A stretch of DNA of 64,000 nucleotides from Prorocentrum cordatum (lineage: Eukaryota; Sar; Dinophyceae; Prorocentrales; Prorocentraceae): the NCBI GenBank assembly GCA_963575745.1, contig CAUYUJ010009513.1:194398-258397 (forward strand). Reading direction: 5' to 3'. Of this stretch, positions 1-10,200 are shown in pieces. The number at the start of each line of letters is the position of its first letter. The first letter of the stretch is position 1. The notes under the pieces were generated by a model. That model ran no database searches, was not told where the DNA came from, and worked only from the letters and a program-made list of their open reading frames with translations. Position numbers and translations under genes: made by a program.

Positions 1-272
1 CTACTACTACTACTACAATTACTACTACTACTAGGGCTACGACTGATACCACTACATCTATTTTGGAGACGATAACGACGACAGCGGCGACTACTCGTAC
101 TACTACTACTACTACTACTACTACGACTACTACTACTACTACTACTACTACTACGACTAATACGACTACACCTACCACTACTACGACTACTGCTACTATC
201 GCGAGTACCATGCATACTACGACTACTGCCACTACTACTACTACTACCACCACCACCACTACTACTACTACG

Positions 273-307
<35 letters not shown>

Positions 308-425
308 CATGAATACTACAACTACTATCACCACTACTACTCCTACTACTATGACTACGGCTACTACTACTACCACTACTGCTACTACTACTACTACGAC
401 GACGACTACTACTACTACTACTACG

Positions 426-463
<38 letters not shown>

Positions 464-584
464 GTCCACTTCTGCACATATTACAACGACTACGACCCCG
501 ACAGCGAAAACAAGTGCAATGAATACGTCTACGAGTAATACTACTACAATTGTTTTTTCTACTACTACTACTACTACTACTACG

Positions 585-627
<43 letters not shown>

Positions 628-760
628 TTACTACTGCTACGACGGCAACTACTATTATTGTTACGGCGACGGCGACGACGACTACCACTACTAAAGCACC
701 GACGATTACTACGACTACTCTGAGTACTACTGTTACTAAGGTTGTCTCCGATGCGACGAA
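1..760 (+). repeat. Imperfect (ACT)n trinucleotide array
   Basis: Almost continuous ACT/ACG/ACC triplets. One frame (63-806) stays open and would give a polythreonine protein, but that follows from the repeat and is not evidence of a gene. Interruptions such as GCT, ATG and AAT triplets show an old, diverged array. It starts at or beyond the window edge. Confidence 0.9.
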
Positions 761-1060
761 AATTACCACTATCGCAAATGCGAGTGCGAATACGGAATTA
801 AGATGACTATGATCAATATCGATCCAACGGCTACACTTACGACTACTACTACGACTATAACTACGACGACTACTACGAAGCCGACGAATACTAACTGTAT
901 TACGACTGCTACGGCAATAAGTACGACGAGGATGTCTACTACGACAGCCGCTTCTAGCAGCACTACACCTCCGTCGACGATGCCGACGTCCAGCACAACA
1001 ACTACGACTGTCCTGACATTACCACCCTCATTCCGATTGCCCCTCTGACTACTAGTGCCG
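760..1060 (+). repeat. Degenerate ACG/ACT triplet tail of the array
   Basis: Triplet periodicity persists (gacgac, actact) but is diluted with other codons. Both strands stay open here because of the repeat. No protein signature is visible. Confidence 0.6.
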
Positions 1061-1520
1061 CACCGACGTGCCACAGATAGCGTTGCCTTCGTTACCAGCT
1101 GAAGGCAAAGGACAAATCAATCCGACTCATACAGTCCCTCGTGTAATGTTTCGGAAACCGAACGGTCATATATAAGGTTACCAATTTGGTTCCGAGCTCT
1201 TTTCAGGACGACCCCGTCGGAACCATTTGCAAAAACAGCGCCCGCAAGCTGGTACATTCCCCAGCGCCGTACGACATCGTTGAATTCTTCGTCAAGGGCT
1301 TCTGTTCTATTTGTGTTACAAGTACACGACACTTTTTTTTAACTGCAGTACACTCAAACCGAAAACAAACAAATATCTGCACCAGTTCCCCGAAGGTGTG
1401 CATCAGCTCGCCAGGCGAAGCGGGGAAGGGGGGCAGACCCACGGGCGCAGGTCCTTGCCGGGGGGGGTGGGCCCTCTGGGCGCACACCACAAGTTATACT
1501 CCAGCGAAGGGGCACTCTTC
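1061..1520. other. Unassigned spacer
   Basis: I see no convincing coding signal, RNA or repeat copy in this stretch, only short overlapping ORFs in several frames. Confidence 0.4.
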
Positions 1521-1655
1521 CTCTGAGGTCGGGCACGTCCCCCTGCAAGCGGATCTTGAACCAAGAACGACAAATACGCAACAAACTCGTCCCAAGACTA
1601 TCTTTGCACTATTTTGGGGTACTCCTCCTGTAGAGGGACACGACCGACTTACTCT
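1518..1655. mobile_element. Foldback repeat family D, copy 1
   Basis: The left end reads GGTCGGGCACGTCCCCCTGC and the right end is its near inverse (CTGTAGAGGGACACGACCGA). Flanks carry a similar 10-mer on both sides (ACTCTTCCTC / ACTCTTACTC), a possible target-site duplication. The same element recurs near 35.44, 53.07 and 55.77 kb. The interior is short and non-coding. Confidence 0.6.
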
Positions 1656-1659
1656 TACT

Positions 1660-1870
1660 CGCGGCCGATCTGGCGGCAACGCCCGCGGCGTCCGCGGAGC
1701 CGCCTGCCGCCTCGCCGCCGGGCGGCCGCTGCGCCTCCCGAGCGCCGCCCGCCGCGGCCACGGGCGCAGCGCCGACGGTGCGGCGCGCATCCGCGGAGGG
1801 CGGCGCCGCGGCCACGCCCGCGGCGAGCGCCGCGGGGCTGCTGCTGCTCGCAAGCCGCGGCGGGCGCACC
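1660..1870 (-). CDS. Possible Ala-rich GC3-saturated exon
   Basis: On the minus strand one frame of this island (about 70 codons) has almost only G or C at third positions and encodes a low-complexity Ala/Gly/Pro/Arg sequence. Dinoflagellate exons are often strongly GC3-biased, so this may be an exon, but other frames are also open and no domain is recognisable. A GC-rich non-coding island is an equal alternative. Confidence 0.2.
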
Positions 1871-1904
1871 CGAGGCGGCGCGCTCGAAGGTCCTCAGAGG
1901 CGCT

Positions 1905-1948
1905 GGCGGCGACGACGACGGCGACGGCGGTGGCGACGACGGCGACAG

Positions 1949-1980
<32 letters not shown>

Positions 1981-2000
1981 GCGGCGGAGGCGGCGCCGTG
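1905..2000 (+). repeat. (GAC)n/(GGC)n triplet tract
   Basis: A run of gacgacgac grading into ggcggcggc. It keeps three frames open and generates spurious polyarginine and polyglycine ORFs. Confidence 0.8.
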
Positions 2001-2254
2001 GCCGACGCGCTTCTCTCCCTCTGGCCAAGGGCTCGCCTGGGCCTCGTTTCTGGATGGGCCTGTTGGGATGCGCGGAAAATCAAAGATGTGAGGAAGTCTA
2101 CGGCGAGAGCTCCATTCTGACAGGAAGCAGCCCTGCAGTCGTGCGGTTGTTTGGTATGTCCAGACATCTGGTCGTTACACTTGAAGCCTCCAGCGAGTCC
2201 GATGATGAAAACGAGCAGTTTTCCAGCCTTGTCATTAATGCAAGCGTTTAAGAC

Positions 2255-2402
2255 GATAGTGCGCGGCGCTGCGGCGAGATCCCCATTTTGAAAGCAAGCC
2301 GACCTCCGCCCTCGTATACGTCACAAGCTTTTGACAAGAATGCGCACGGCGCTCAGGCGAGAGCCCCATGTTGACAAGGAGCCGACCTCCACCCTTATGG
2401 CA
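2255..2402 (+). repeat. 80-bp direct tandem duplication
   Basis: The segment starting near 2260 (GTGCGCGGCGCTGCGGCGAG) repeats about 80 bp later (TGCGCACGGCGCTCAGGCGA), each followed by a CCCCAT...TTGA...GCCGACCTCC block. The two units are diverged and no ORF is shared between them. Confidence 0.65.
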
Positions 2403-2454
2403 GTTGCACGCTTTCAAACACAAACGCTCGCGACGAGAGCCGGCAACGGATTTG

Positions 2455-2960
2455 GCCTACCAGGAGGAGGAGGAGGAGGAAGCGGGAAGAGGAGGACGAG
2501 GAGGCCCAAAGAGGGATGATGAGGAGGGAGGAGACCGTCCCTGGAGGTCCATGGATGGCCCCGGAGTCCCTGGAGGCCACTTGATTCGCCTGGAAGTCCC
2601 TGAGGGCCCCACACCGAAGCACCCGAAAAAACAATATCCTCGGGAGGAGCATGAAAGGTACGCGGAGGAGGAGGAGGAGAGGCAGCAGCAGCACGTAGAG
2701 GATTGGGAAGAGGAGGAGGAGGAGGAGGAGGAGGAGGAGGAGGAGGAGGAGGAGGAGGAGGAGGAGGAGGAGGAACACACGCACGGAGAAGAAGAAGGGG
2801 AAAAGGGGGGAGGAGGAGGCGGGGGAGAGGAGGAGGAGGATGAGGAGGAGGGCATGGAGGAGGAGGGGAAGTTTAGAGGAAAAGGAGAGAGGAGGATTCC
2901 TGAAGAAGGAGGAGGAGGCGGCGGAAGAAGAACGGGAGGAGAAAGCGGGGAAGAGGGACG
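2455..2960 (+). repeat. Polypurine (GGA)n tract
   Basis: Roughly 500 bp dominated by GGA/GAG triplets, with an almost pure core at 2709-2775. It gives polyglutamate on plus and poly-Leu/Pro/Ser frames on minus; none looks like a real gene. It faces the polypyrimidine tract at 3185-3490. Confidence 0.85.
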
Positions 2961-3059
2961 CTGGCCGAGGCGCAGCCGCGGCGGCGGCACGGGCCTGCTG
3001 GGGACTCGGCTCTCGCGCGGGCGCTGCCGAGCGGGCTGCAGTCCTTGCCGGTGGGTGGG

Positions 3060-3168
3060 CGGAGAGGGAGGAACAACACACACACACACACCGACACCCA
3101 TTGGGGGGCGGAAGGGGGCTATGGGTGCGTGTTGTCGGATGGGAAGCCCCCGCTCGATATGGTAGCAT
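3060..3168. mobile_element. Half copy of foldback family J
   Basis: Contains ACACACACAC then CCATTGGGGGG and ATGGGTGCGTGTTGTCGGA, matching one arm of the complete inverted element at 21.82-22.0 kb. Only one arm is present, so it is a truncated copy. Confidence 0.55.
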
Positions 3169-3184
3169 GCTGCTGCTATGCCTA

Positions 3185-3490
3185 TTCCCTCCTCCTCTCC
3201 TCCTCCTCCTCCTCCTCCTCCTCCTCCTCCTCCTGCTCCTCCTCCTGCTCTTCCTCCTCCTCCTCCTCCTCCTCCTTCCTCCTCATCATCATCATCCCTT
3301 CTCGTCCTCCTCTTCCTCATCATTTTGCTCATCCCTCTCGCCTCCCATCTCCCCCTCTTTTTCGATCTTCCCTCCGCCCCCCCTCCCGTCACCCCGCCCC
3401 CGCCCCCCACCCCCCCTCCCCCGTGCCCCCCCACACCCCGCTCCCGACTCACCTCTGCCTCCCCCGCCCACTGCTCCAGCCCACCCGTCC
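3185..3490 (+). repeat. Polypyrimidine (TCC)n tract
   Basis: About 300 bp of CTC/TCC/CCC triplets, the complement of the upstream GGA tract in inverted orientation. The open frames through it are low-complexity artefacts. Confidence 0.85.
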
Positions 3491-3494
3491 ATAG

Positions 3495-3556
3495 GTGACC
3501 ACATGCGAACCCCACCCCCACCCCCCACGATTTCTAAGGGGGTGAGGTTCATTACT
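3495..3556. mobile_element. Single arm of foldback family I
   Basis: Carries CCACATGCGAACCCCACCCC followed by CGATTTCTAAGGGGGTGAGG, the arm sequence of the complete foldbacks at 12,441 and 25,679. It abuts the large palindrome that starts near 3546. Confidence 0.55.
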
Positions 3557-3910
3557 GGCCCCTTCCTTGCTGGGCTTGCGGGCGTAGTCGAGGCACGAAA
3601 TGGGCGTCGGCCCTTACCCGAAGTTCCTTGTAATGCATCTCTGGTCCGCCGCTGAATTTTAGGGAGGGCGGCCGGGTCGCAAGGTGGAGGGGCGGCTTGA
3701 CTCGGTGACCACATGCGGGGGTGGGGTTCACATGTGGTGTGGTTCACATTTGGTCACCAAATCAAGCCGCCCCTCCCCCTTGCGACCCAATCGCCCTCCG
3801 GACCGTTCAACGGCGGCCCAACTGTACCGCAAGGAACCTCGGATAAGGGCCGAAGCTCATTTCGGGCCTCGGCTACGCCAACAAGCCCAGCACGGAAGGG
3901 GCCAATAACC
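3546..3910. mobile_element. Large foldback element with arms of about 170 bp
   Basis: The left arm begins GGTTCATTACTGGCCCCTTC and the right arm ends with its near inverse (GAAGGGGCCAATAACC). Matching blocks run inward through the whole arm, including the TGGGCTTG/CAAGCCCA, AGGTTCCTTG-type and GGGGCGGCTTGA/TCAAGCCGCCCC pairs. The centre lies near 3728. The arms differ by scattered substitutions, so this is a real diverged duplication. No ORF of note lies inside. Confidence 0.8.
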
Positions 3911-3934
3911 CTGGGAAGCAAACAGTAAACCCCC

Positions 3935-4060
3935 CGGCGATATCGTTAGCACAGAAAATAAAATAAATAATTATTTTGGGCGGCGCCCTCCGGCGATATC
4001 GTTAGCACATAAAAAATATATATAATAAAATAATTAATTCATTCGCCCCCCCCCAGGCCC
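3935..4060 (+). repeat. AT-rich block with a repeated GCGATATCGTTAGCACA motif
   Basis: The motif occurs twice here (about 3940 and 3992), each followed by A/T-rich AAAATAAAATAA-type sequence. The same motif plus AT tail recurs inside both tandem units at about 4512 and 4903, so it is one component of the neighbouring repeat. Confidence 0.6.
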
Positions 4061-4206
4061 GAAGCTGGCGGCAACGTGAGGCGACAGCCTGAAGAACAAA
4101 TGTGCACGAACGCTTCCCAATGGGTTCCCGCCTAGAACACAGGGAAACTGACGCACATCGGAAATCAAAGGTAAATCAAAAACGACAAACAATGAAATCA
4201 CCGCAA

Positions 4207-4985
4207 GCAGCTATACTTGAAAGGACCCCCCAAAGGAATCCCAGAGGAATCTCAGAAGGAAGCCCACGCAGAATCTCAAAGGAACCCTATTGGAAATTCA
4301 TCGCAATCTCAAAGGAACCCCACAGAAATCGCAAAGGGATCTCAGCGGCAGCTCGAACGAACCACGAAGGAATCTAAGGAATCTGGAAAACGCGGGCTCG
4401 CGTGGACATAAGCAATCCCTATTGCGACGGCACTAGGGAAATTGATTAATTCAGGGGATCCTATGGGAGAGTCCACGGAGAGAGATCGCAGACGGATTCC
4501 GCGAATCACCCCGCGATATGTTAGCACATGTATTGAAAATGAAATAATCCACAAGCGCCGGAGGTCGATGTGATGCTCCCTTCAGGGATTGTCGAAGGAA
4601 TGTCAGAGGAACTTGAAAGGACCCCCAAAGGAATCCCAGAAGAATATCACAAATAATCCCACGCATGATATCAAAGGAACCAATGGAAGTTCAAAGCAAT
4701 CTCAAAGGAGCCCAACAGAAATCGCAAAGGCATCTCAGCGGCAGCTCAAACGAACCACGAAGGAATCTAAGGAATTTGGAAAACGCGGGCTCGCGTGGAC
4801 ATAAGCAATCCCTATGGCGACCGCACTAGGGAAATTGATTAATTCAGGGGATCCTATGGGAGAGTCCACGGAGAGATATCGCAGACGGATTCCGCGAACC
4901 CCCCCGCGATATGTTAGCACATTTATTGAAAATAAAATAATCCACCGGCCCCGGATGTCGATGTGATGCTCCCTTAAGCAATGGG
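4207..4985 (+). repeat. Tandem duplication, two units of about 393 bp
   Basis: The second unit repeats the first at an offset of 393 bp (AAACGCGGGCTCGCGTGG at 4388 and 4781). The left half of each unit is a degenerate AAAGGAATCCCA-type minisatellite; the right half is a conserved 200-bp block ending in the GCGATATGTTAGCACAT motif. A minus-strand ORF (70 and 85 aa) is shared between units, but its divergence is ordinary DNA divergence and I do not call it a gene. Confidence 0.8.
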
Positions 4986-5170
4986 GCATCAAAGGGATAT
5001 GACCGGAACCTCAAGGGACCCCCAGAACAACATCAAAGGAACACCAGAGGAGTCTCAAAGGAGTCCCAAAATAATCACAATGGAAACGGCAAGGAATCTC
5101 AAAAGAAGCCAATCGGAGTATCAAAGGAATCTCTGGGGAATCTCACAGAAACGCACAGAATCACAGGAAG
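4985..5170 (+). repeat. AAAGGAATCTCA-type degenerate minisatellite
   Basis: Continues the short-period pattern of the tandem units (caaaggaat, ctcaaaagg) without the conserved right half. Diverged, with no coding signal. Confidence 0.5.
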
Positions 5171-6770
5171 CGACTCTGGGCAGGTGTGCCTTGTCGCTGG
5201 GCTCGGGGGAACAAGGGGACCGGGCATTCAGAGGCTTGTGGAAGCCTTTCTGGATGCCTCCTGGGAACCTCCGGGGACCTCCCCTCCGCGGACCTCTGGT
5301 GACCTGCGGGGGATATCGCTTCCGCCCCGGCCCCGGTGCCAGAAGCGTTATAATTTCCTCTGATGAGGGGGGGGGGGAGGGGGGTTTACTGATTGCTTCC
5401 CAGGGTTAATGATAGAACCCCATTTCGACAACAGAGTGACCCTGATTCCAAAACGTGACTGCACGCGGGAAGACCCTCAACTGTTGAGGTGAACGGCGGG
5501 CACGTCACAATAAACCGAGCCAGCCGTTCAGGAGAATAAGCATGTCGTACGATCACTGGGCCAATCGTTGATGACCACCATCGACAGAAGAAACTGCGCT
5601 CGTCCTTCTCATTCCTCCATCCCGCAGGTATCAAATTCCTGTGGCCTCAAGGTATTCGGACCGTGCTGCAACCGATGCACGTTCTTTGTCCGTGGTCGGA
5701 CGGGTGAGCATGCTTAACAGCTTATCAGGCAAGGCTCTCTTTCTCCCGAGCCTATCATCTTCGTCTGCAAGCTCGACGACCGAGCCCGAAGAAATCGCCG
5801 GCCCAGACGCGAAAACCGTTTATCAGAGATGTGGAGGTGGTATGAGCTTGGGACTTGCAACTTCGGGAGGGTGCCGAACGAAGAAGCCGAATGATATCGG
5901 ACTCAGGCCGCGGCACTTTAGTCATCTTTTCTAGTCGAACTGAAGCTGTGATTCCATGCGCTACCTGTCCAGCCCGTCTCTTTGGCAAATGCAGCCCGCT
6001 CCCATCTAGGCCTCCTCTCTCGGAGCCCGCAGGGGCTATGGGCTATGGCTACAACTGTCTCAACAAAAGCCGACCCCCAGGGGAGGTGCTGAGATCTCCG
6101 GATGCCTCGATGGCCCTCAGGAGGTCCGGGGAGTCGTTCGCGGTCTCCAGAGGCCTCCAGGCGTCTCGAGAGGTCTCTGGGGGAATCCGACGGTCTACGC
6201 GGAGATCGCTGGAAGGGGGGGATTACACAGCGGCCGCCAACATAGAATCAGCTAGGTCTTCTGGCAGGCCAGCGAAGTGCTAGGTTTCGATGCTCTTCGA
6301 CGTTTCGTGTTATGTGTCTGTTCGGCCATGCACCTTACGTTATATAATCTCCATATGTACACATACCTGCATGCACATCGATGGACGTGTAATTGTTGCA
6401 GAACAACGCAAGAGTCAACTTCGTTTAAGTCCCTTCTGATTGACCAACAAGCGCGGACATGACTTCTCGGCGTCGGCGATGATCGCAGGGGCGAGGGCAG
6501 AGAACATAGGCTTGAGGCCCCTCCAGGGGCCCCGGATCTGGCCGAAGTCAGCCCGTTCCTCCGAAACGCCAGCCGCGAAATCTCCAAGTTGATTCAGATC
6601 GGCCGCAATTTCGGCTGGCACTGCGGCACGCGATCCACGGGCCCGTGCTGTCTGCACACGGCACATCGCTGCCTACCTGACTGATGTGGCGCCGCTGCTT
6701 ATACCGTCGCACACGAACTGCCCAGCGATGCGGCCTTACGCATGCCATGACACATCCAATCCCACCAGCC
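5171..6770. other. Unassigned spacer
   Basis: Mixed-composition DNA with short, overlapping ORFs in all frames. A weak CTCCAGAGGC-type short-period pattern is visible at about 6085-6200. I find no domain, RNA or repeat copy otherwise. Confidence 0.4.
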
Positions 6771-6773
6771 CTT

Positions 6774-7010
6774 TAGGTGAGCGCTTTCTTATTCGGTTCG
6801 ACATTGGGCGGAAGGGGGGGGAGGAGGGGGGTCTGGCTCTGGACCTCTGCTTAGTGTGGCTGTTTCAACAGTGCGTCCTATGGGGGGAGACTCCCCTGCT
6901 CGAAACAGGCGCCAAAAATAACCAAGATCCACTCCGAGGGGGGGGGGGAAGAGGGGGGGGCGAGAGCCCGCGCCGATCGGCAAAACAAAAAATAGGACAA
7001 CAAACACTAG
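6774..7010 (+). mobile_element. Dispersed repeat family F, copy 1
   Basis: Starts TAGGTGAGCGCTTTCTTATTC, passes through GACATTGGGCGGAAGGGGGG, GCGTCCTATG and AACAGGCGCC, and ends at CGCCGATCGGCAAAACA plus an A-rich tail to CACTAG. Copy 2 lies at 24,303-24,533 in the same orientation. The ends are loosely inverted (TAG..GCGTTTT..TTATTC). Confidence 0.65.
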
Positions 7011-7239
7011 GGCATGAGTGGTTTAGGGAGTTTCTTCCCCTTCTTCCCCTTTCGGTGAAGGGTTCGTCCGCCTCCCTAACCCCACCCCCTGGACCTGGGC
7101 GGGGGCGTTCTAGGGGTCGCCGGAGCGTCCAAGATGGCCTCGGCGAGGAAGCCAACATCATTGAGCTTACTAGAAGGGTTTGGCAACACTTTGACCTCAA
7201 GGGGGGGATCCTAAGCAAGGAGCTCCCCTCTTTGATCGA

Positions 7240-7660
7240 TGTCCTCTAAGATGGCCCCAAGATGGCCCCCCGAGGCTCCCAAGGGTGCTCCAGGAGGGCC
7301 CCAAGAGGTGCCCAGAAGGCACCACGAGGCCCCACAGAGGTGCCCAAGATGCCCCCGAGAGGCTCCCAAGAGGCCCTCCAGAGGACCCAAGTCGCCCCAA
7401 GAGGCCACGCAGCCAACATGATTGAGTGATTGTACTGAGGTGTTGGCCACACTTTGGCCTCCTGGGGCGGGACCTGAGTAAAGAGCCTTCCTCCTTTGAT
7501 CGAATTCTTCCAGGATGGCCCCAAGACGGCCCCCGAGGCTCCCAAGGGTGCCCCAGGACGTCTTCAAGGGGGCCTCAAGACTTGTCAAGAGGTGCCCAGG
7601 AGGCCCCGAGAGGGCCCCAAGAGGCGCCCAATATCCCCCCATGAGGTCCCAAGAGGCCCC
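7240..7660 (+). repeat. Degenerate CCCAAGATGGCC-type minisatellite, block 1
   Basis: Repeated units of about 9-12 bp such as ccccaagatggcc, gaggctcccaag and gaggccccaaga. Minus frames read as Gly/Pro/Ser/Trp-rich protein-like strings, but they are generated by the repeat. Related blocks occur near 29.5, 42.7, 45.3, 50.7, 56.0 and 56.4 kb. Confidence 0.7.
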
Positions 7661-7719
7661 CTCACTGGGGTCCATCCTCCATCCTCCTCCATTCTCCTCC
7701 ACATCCCTTATCGTTACTG

Positions 7720-7850
7720 TATCGTTTGTGGATGGGCTGGTGGGGTCACTTTTCGGTCGCGGCCGCGAGCGAAAAGGCAGGCGGCGAAAGCAAAGTCCGG
7801 GGCGCGAACGAGGCTAATTAGCTACAACAGGCACAGGCCGGCCGGCCCAC
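7720..7850 (+). repeat. Dispersed repeat family Q, copy 1
   Basis: Shares GGGCTGGTGGGGTCACTTTT-type sequence and the later GGCTAATTAGCTACAACAGG with a longer copy at about 56.77-57.02 kb. Function unknown. Confidence 0.5.
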
Positions 7851-8436
7851 TCACAAAGCAGCCGCGAAGCTGACGGGGAGCTGACGGCGGGGGGCATCCT
7901 GAGAGCTCGAGCACGTTCACAGGACAAAGTGTCATGGAATTCGGTGCCTGCCATGGCACGGCCCACACAGTATGAGACGTGAACCAGGATAACCATGTCC
8001 GTCGTTCTGAGTGGGGGCAAGTGGACCTGTGGAGTGAGTCGCCAGTGGGGCGCCAGGCTCCAAACGCCATTGACGAGCTGGTGGGGTCACGCGAAGCGTC
8101 TAGAATTCGTTGACATCGCTGCGCTGACACTGTATTGCCTCTCAGATCGGAGGCCTCGTGCGATCTTCAGAAATGCCTGTAGCACGCACAAGCTTGACCT
8201 GGATAGAGATGGCTGAATCATGCAAGTGTGTGCAGTCTTGATCGTTGCGATGGCACTGCCAGAGTGGCTGCAACAGATCGACATGTCCATGAACCGCGAG
8301 CGATTATTCCCCTTGTGCTGCCATACGTTGCAGACCCATGTAGTACCTATATGAGTTCTTCTCACCATTAGTGTCGCTCGGCAAAGGCTTAGGTGTGCAC
8401 GGAGACTTCTGCTGCGAGGTGTCGTGTGCGCCAGTC
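7851..8436. other. Unassigned spacer
   Basis: No recognisable gene or repeat; short ORFs on both strands only. Confidence 0.35.
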
Positions 8437-8745
8437 TGGCTCCCGAAGTGCTGTGGCGACGTGCCCAGCATGCAGCCAGGGAACGGCGCGACGCCATCCC
8501 TCATGACCAGCTCGGCATACCTCCCGACGGCCGCGAGGTCGTGGTTGACATGCCTCGTGAAATCGTCCGCCGCCGGCTGCGCATCCCGTCGCAACACTCC
8601 CGCAGCAGGGCCACCGACTCCTCGGCGCCGGAGCCGGCGTCGTCGACCGCGGGGGAGACCTCTCGGCCCTCGATCTGCGAGGCTCCGCCCTGGCTGGAGC
8701 GCACCATGTAGCGCTTGAGGTGCTGCCAATCGGCGGCCAGCGAGG
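8437..8745 (-). pseudogene. Exon-like segment with an apparent frameshift, unknown family
   Basis: On the minus strand, from about 8745, one frame reads LAADWQHLKRYMVRSSQGG, then SQIEGREVSPAVDDAG and VALLRECCDG. It then loses quality, and the adjoining frame continues in protein-like style (DDFTRHVNHDLAAVGRYAE, LVMRDGVAPFPG). Third positions are overwhelmingly G/C in both halves, unlike the flanks. The switch near 8565 looks like an indel; an intron boundary is possible. I do not recognise the family. The exon begins right beside a foldback element (8731-8927), which may have truncated it. Confidence 0.45.
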
Positions 8746-8927
8746 GGGGGAAGTGAGGAGCAGGAAGGCCTTCTCGGAAGGCGACGGGACTTCTCAGAAG
8801 CCCTCGCGCCTTCTGGGAAATTCTCTGTCTTAGGAAAAGTCGCTGGACACTCCTCAGGAGGCCTGGGGACTTCCGAGCCTTCCGACAATGCCCGCCCCTC
8901 TTCGCTTCCCCCCCTGGCTCGCCGCCG
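8731..8927. mobile_element. Foldback repeat family B, copy 1
   Basis: Left end CGGCGGCCAGCGAGGGGGGG, right end CCCCCCTGGCTCGCCGCCG, an inverted pair. The interior contains several CCTTCT.AGAAGG palindromes typical of the family (other copies at 15.2, 35.2 and 37.5 kb). No clear target-site duplication here. Confidence 0.7.
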
Positions 8928-9122
8928 AGCCGACACTTCCCGTTTGTGCCTCCCGTCCGCCCTGTCCGGCTCGGCCTCGCAGGACGCGCGGGCCCCGGCC
9001 CGCAAGGGGCGAGCGGCGCCCTCGCGCGGGCGGACGCTTCCTGCCGAGGGCGGGCAGCTGCCAGACCACAGGGTCACCGATCGCGAAGGGGCCGCGAGCC
9101 GAGCTCCATCTGTCGAGCAGGG

Positions 9123-9388
9123 GCCGACCGTCCCGGCATCCCTATCGGCCCACCATGACATTCTCTTAGAGCCCCCCAGAAATCGAACAACAAGCACACT
9201 GTTCTTAGAACATACTTCCGATGTATGAAATAAATGAATAGACATCTGCCGATGTGTTCAATTCCGCCCCATCAGACAGTCCCAGCCAGAAATGTTGTGA
9301 GAATAACAGATCGTGGAAACCAAAACAAGTTCTTAGAACATTGTTTGGTAAGCCTATAGGCACGCCAGGGCGCTTCGCCACTGCTTGA
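9123..9388 (+). mobile_element. Dispersed repeat family A, copy 1
   Basis: Begins GCCGACCGTCCCGGCATCCC, contains GACATTCTCTTAGAGCCCCC and AGAAATGTTGTGAGAA, and ends CGCTTCGCCACTGCTTGA. Four copies exist in the window, all in the same orientation. No open frame is conserved between copies, so a short non-autonomous retroposon or satellite relic is likely. Confidence 0.7.
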
Positions 9389-9595
9389 CTATAGGCCTAC
9401 CATGACATGCTCCTAGAGCCCAAGAAGTTCTAAAAACAGATACAGTGTTCTTGCAACAAAAGCCCGATGCATGGAACCAAGACAGTCTCAGCGAGAAATG
9501 CTCTGAGAACACCTGGCGCAGACCACAAATAAGACTCGTGGCACACTTTCTGGCGGCCCTATAGGCAAGCCAGGACGCTTCGCCGCTGCTTGAAT
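9388..9595 (+). mobile_element. Dispersed repeat family A, copy 2 (tandem to copy 1)
   Basis: Lacks the first 20 bp of copy 1 and starts at CTATAGGCCTACCATGACAT. It ends at CGCTTCGCCGCTGCTTGAA. The head-to-tail arrangement suggests unequal exchange or nested insertion at the element end. Confidence 0.65.
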
Positions 9596-9613
9596 CTGCT
9601 TGTCTGAGCATTA

Positions 9614-9795
9614 TTTAACCGATCCCCATCCCCAGCGGCGTGGCCTGGGCCCCACTGGCCCATTTACACCCCTAGAAGGGGATCTAGGCCGTTCCCTTCG
9701 GGTTACGAGGGGCCTATCCCCAACTGGTGTGGGTTAATTTGGTGGGGGTCTCGAAGGGGATGAGGAGCTGGGGGTCGGTTCAACGATACTGATTG
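9614..9795 (+). mobile_element. Dispersed foldback-ended repeat family G, copy 1
   Basis: Left end TTAACCGATCCCCATCCCCA, right end GCTGGGGGTCGGTT, weakly inverted. The central GGCGTGGCCTGGGCCCC, GGTCTAGGCCGTT and CTATCCCCAACTG blocks are shared with the copy at 53,826-54,010. Confidence 0.65.
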
Positions 9796-10000
9796 CCCAC
9801 CAAGACCTGCGAGCCCACGTCGAAGCCGCTCCTCTGCCTCTGCTCGCCGAGCGACGCCACGCACCTCGTCCGACTCCCCGCGCCCTCCGCGAGAGCTGCC
9901 GGCGCTGGCAGGCGCCCGCCGTGCCCGCGGCTTCCGCGGGCGGGGTCCACCGCTGGCCGGCGGCGGGGCATCCCAGCCTCTGGCGTCAGTAAGCAGCAGG
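9780..10000 (-). CDS. Possible GC3-rich exon, unknown
   Basis: On the minus strand a frame ending SGFDVGSQVLVGNQY and a stop near 9780 is protein-like and GC3-rich; a second frame in the same island also looks open. No domain is recognisable and boundaries are uncertain. It could be GC-rich spacer. Confidence 0.2.
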
Positions 10001-10004
10001 GTGG

Positions 10005-10200
10005 CGGAAACCGCTGTCGGCATCTCTGCCCTTCGATGTGCGCTTCCCTGCAACCAATGCGCGGATGATGAAGACTGCCAGCTTTCCCACTGCGGGAATG
10101 GGGACTCACCATGCGAAGCACCAGCCACGAGGGAGATGAAGGAGAGCGGCGGAAACCGCTTTTCACATCTCTGCTCTTCGATGTACGGTGCTGGTGGTTG
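10005..10200 (+). repeat. Direct repeat pair, about 130 bp apart
   Basis: GGCGGAAACCGCTGTCGGCA followed by TCTCTGCCCTTCGATGT is repeated at about 10,150 as GGCGGAAACCGCTTTTCACA followed by TCTCTGCTCTTCGATGT. The rest of each unit is diverged. Confidence 0.55.

Noticed and set aside
63-806. Polythreonine ORF of 247 codons
   Set aside because: Generated entirely by the ACT triplet repeat; no non-repeat coding sequence or codon bias.
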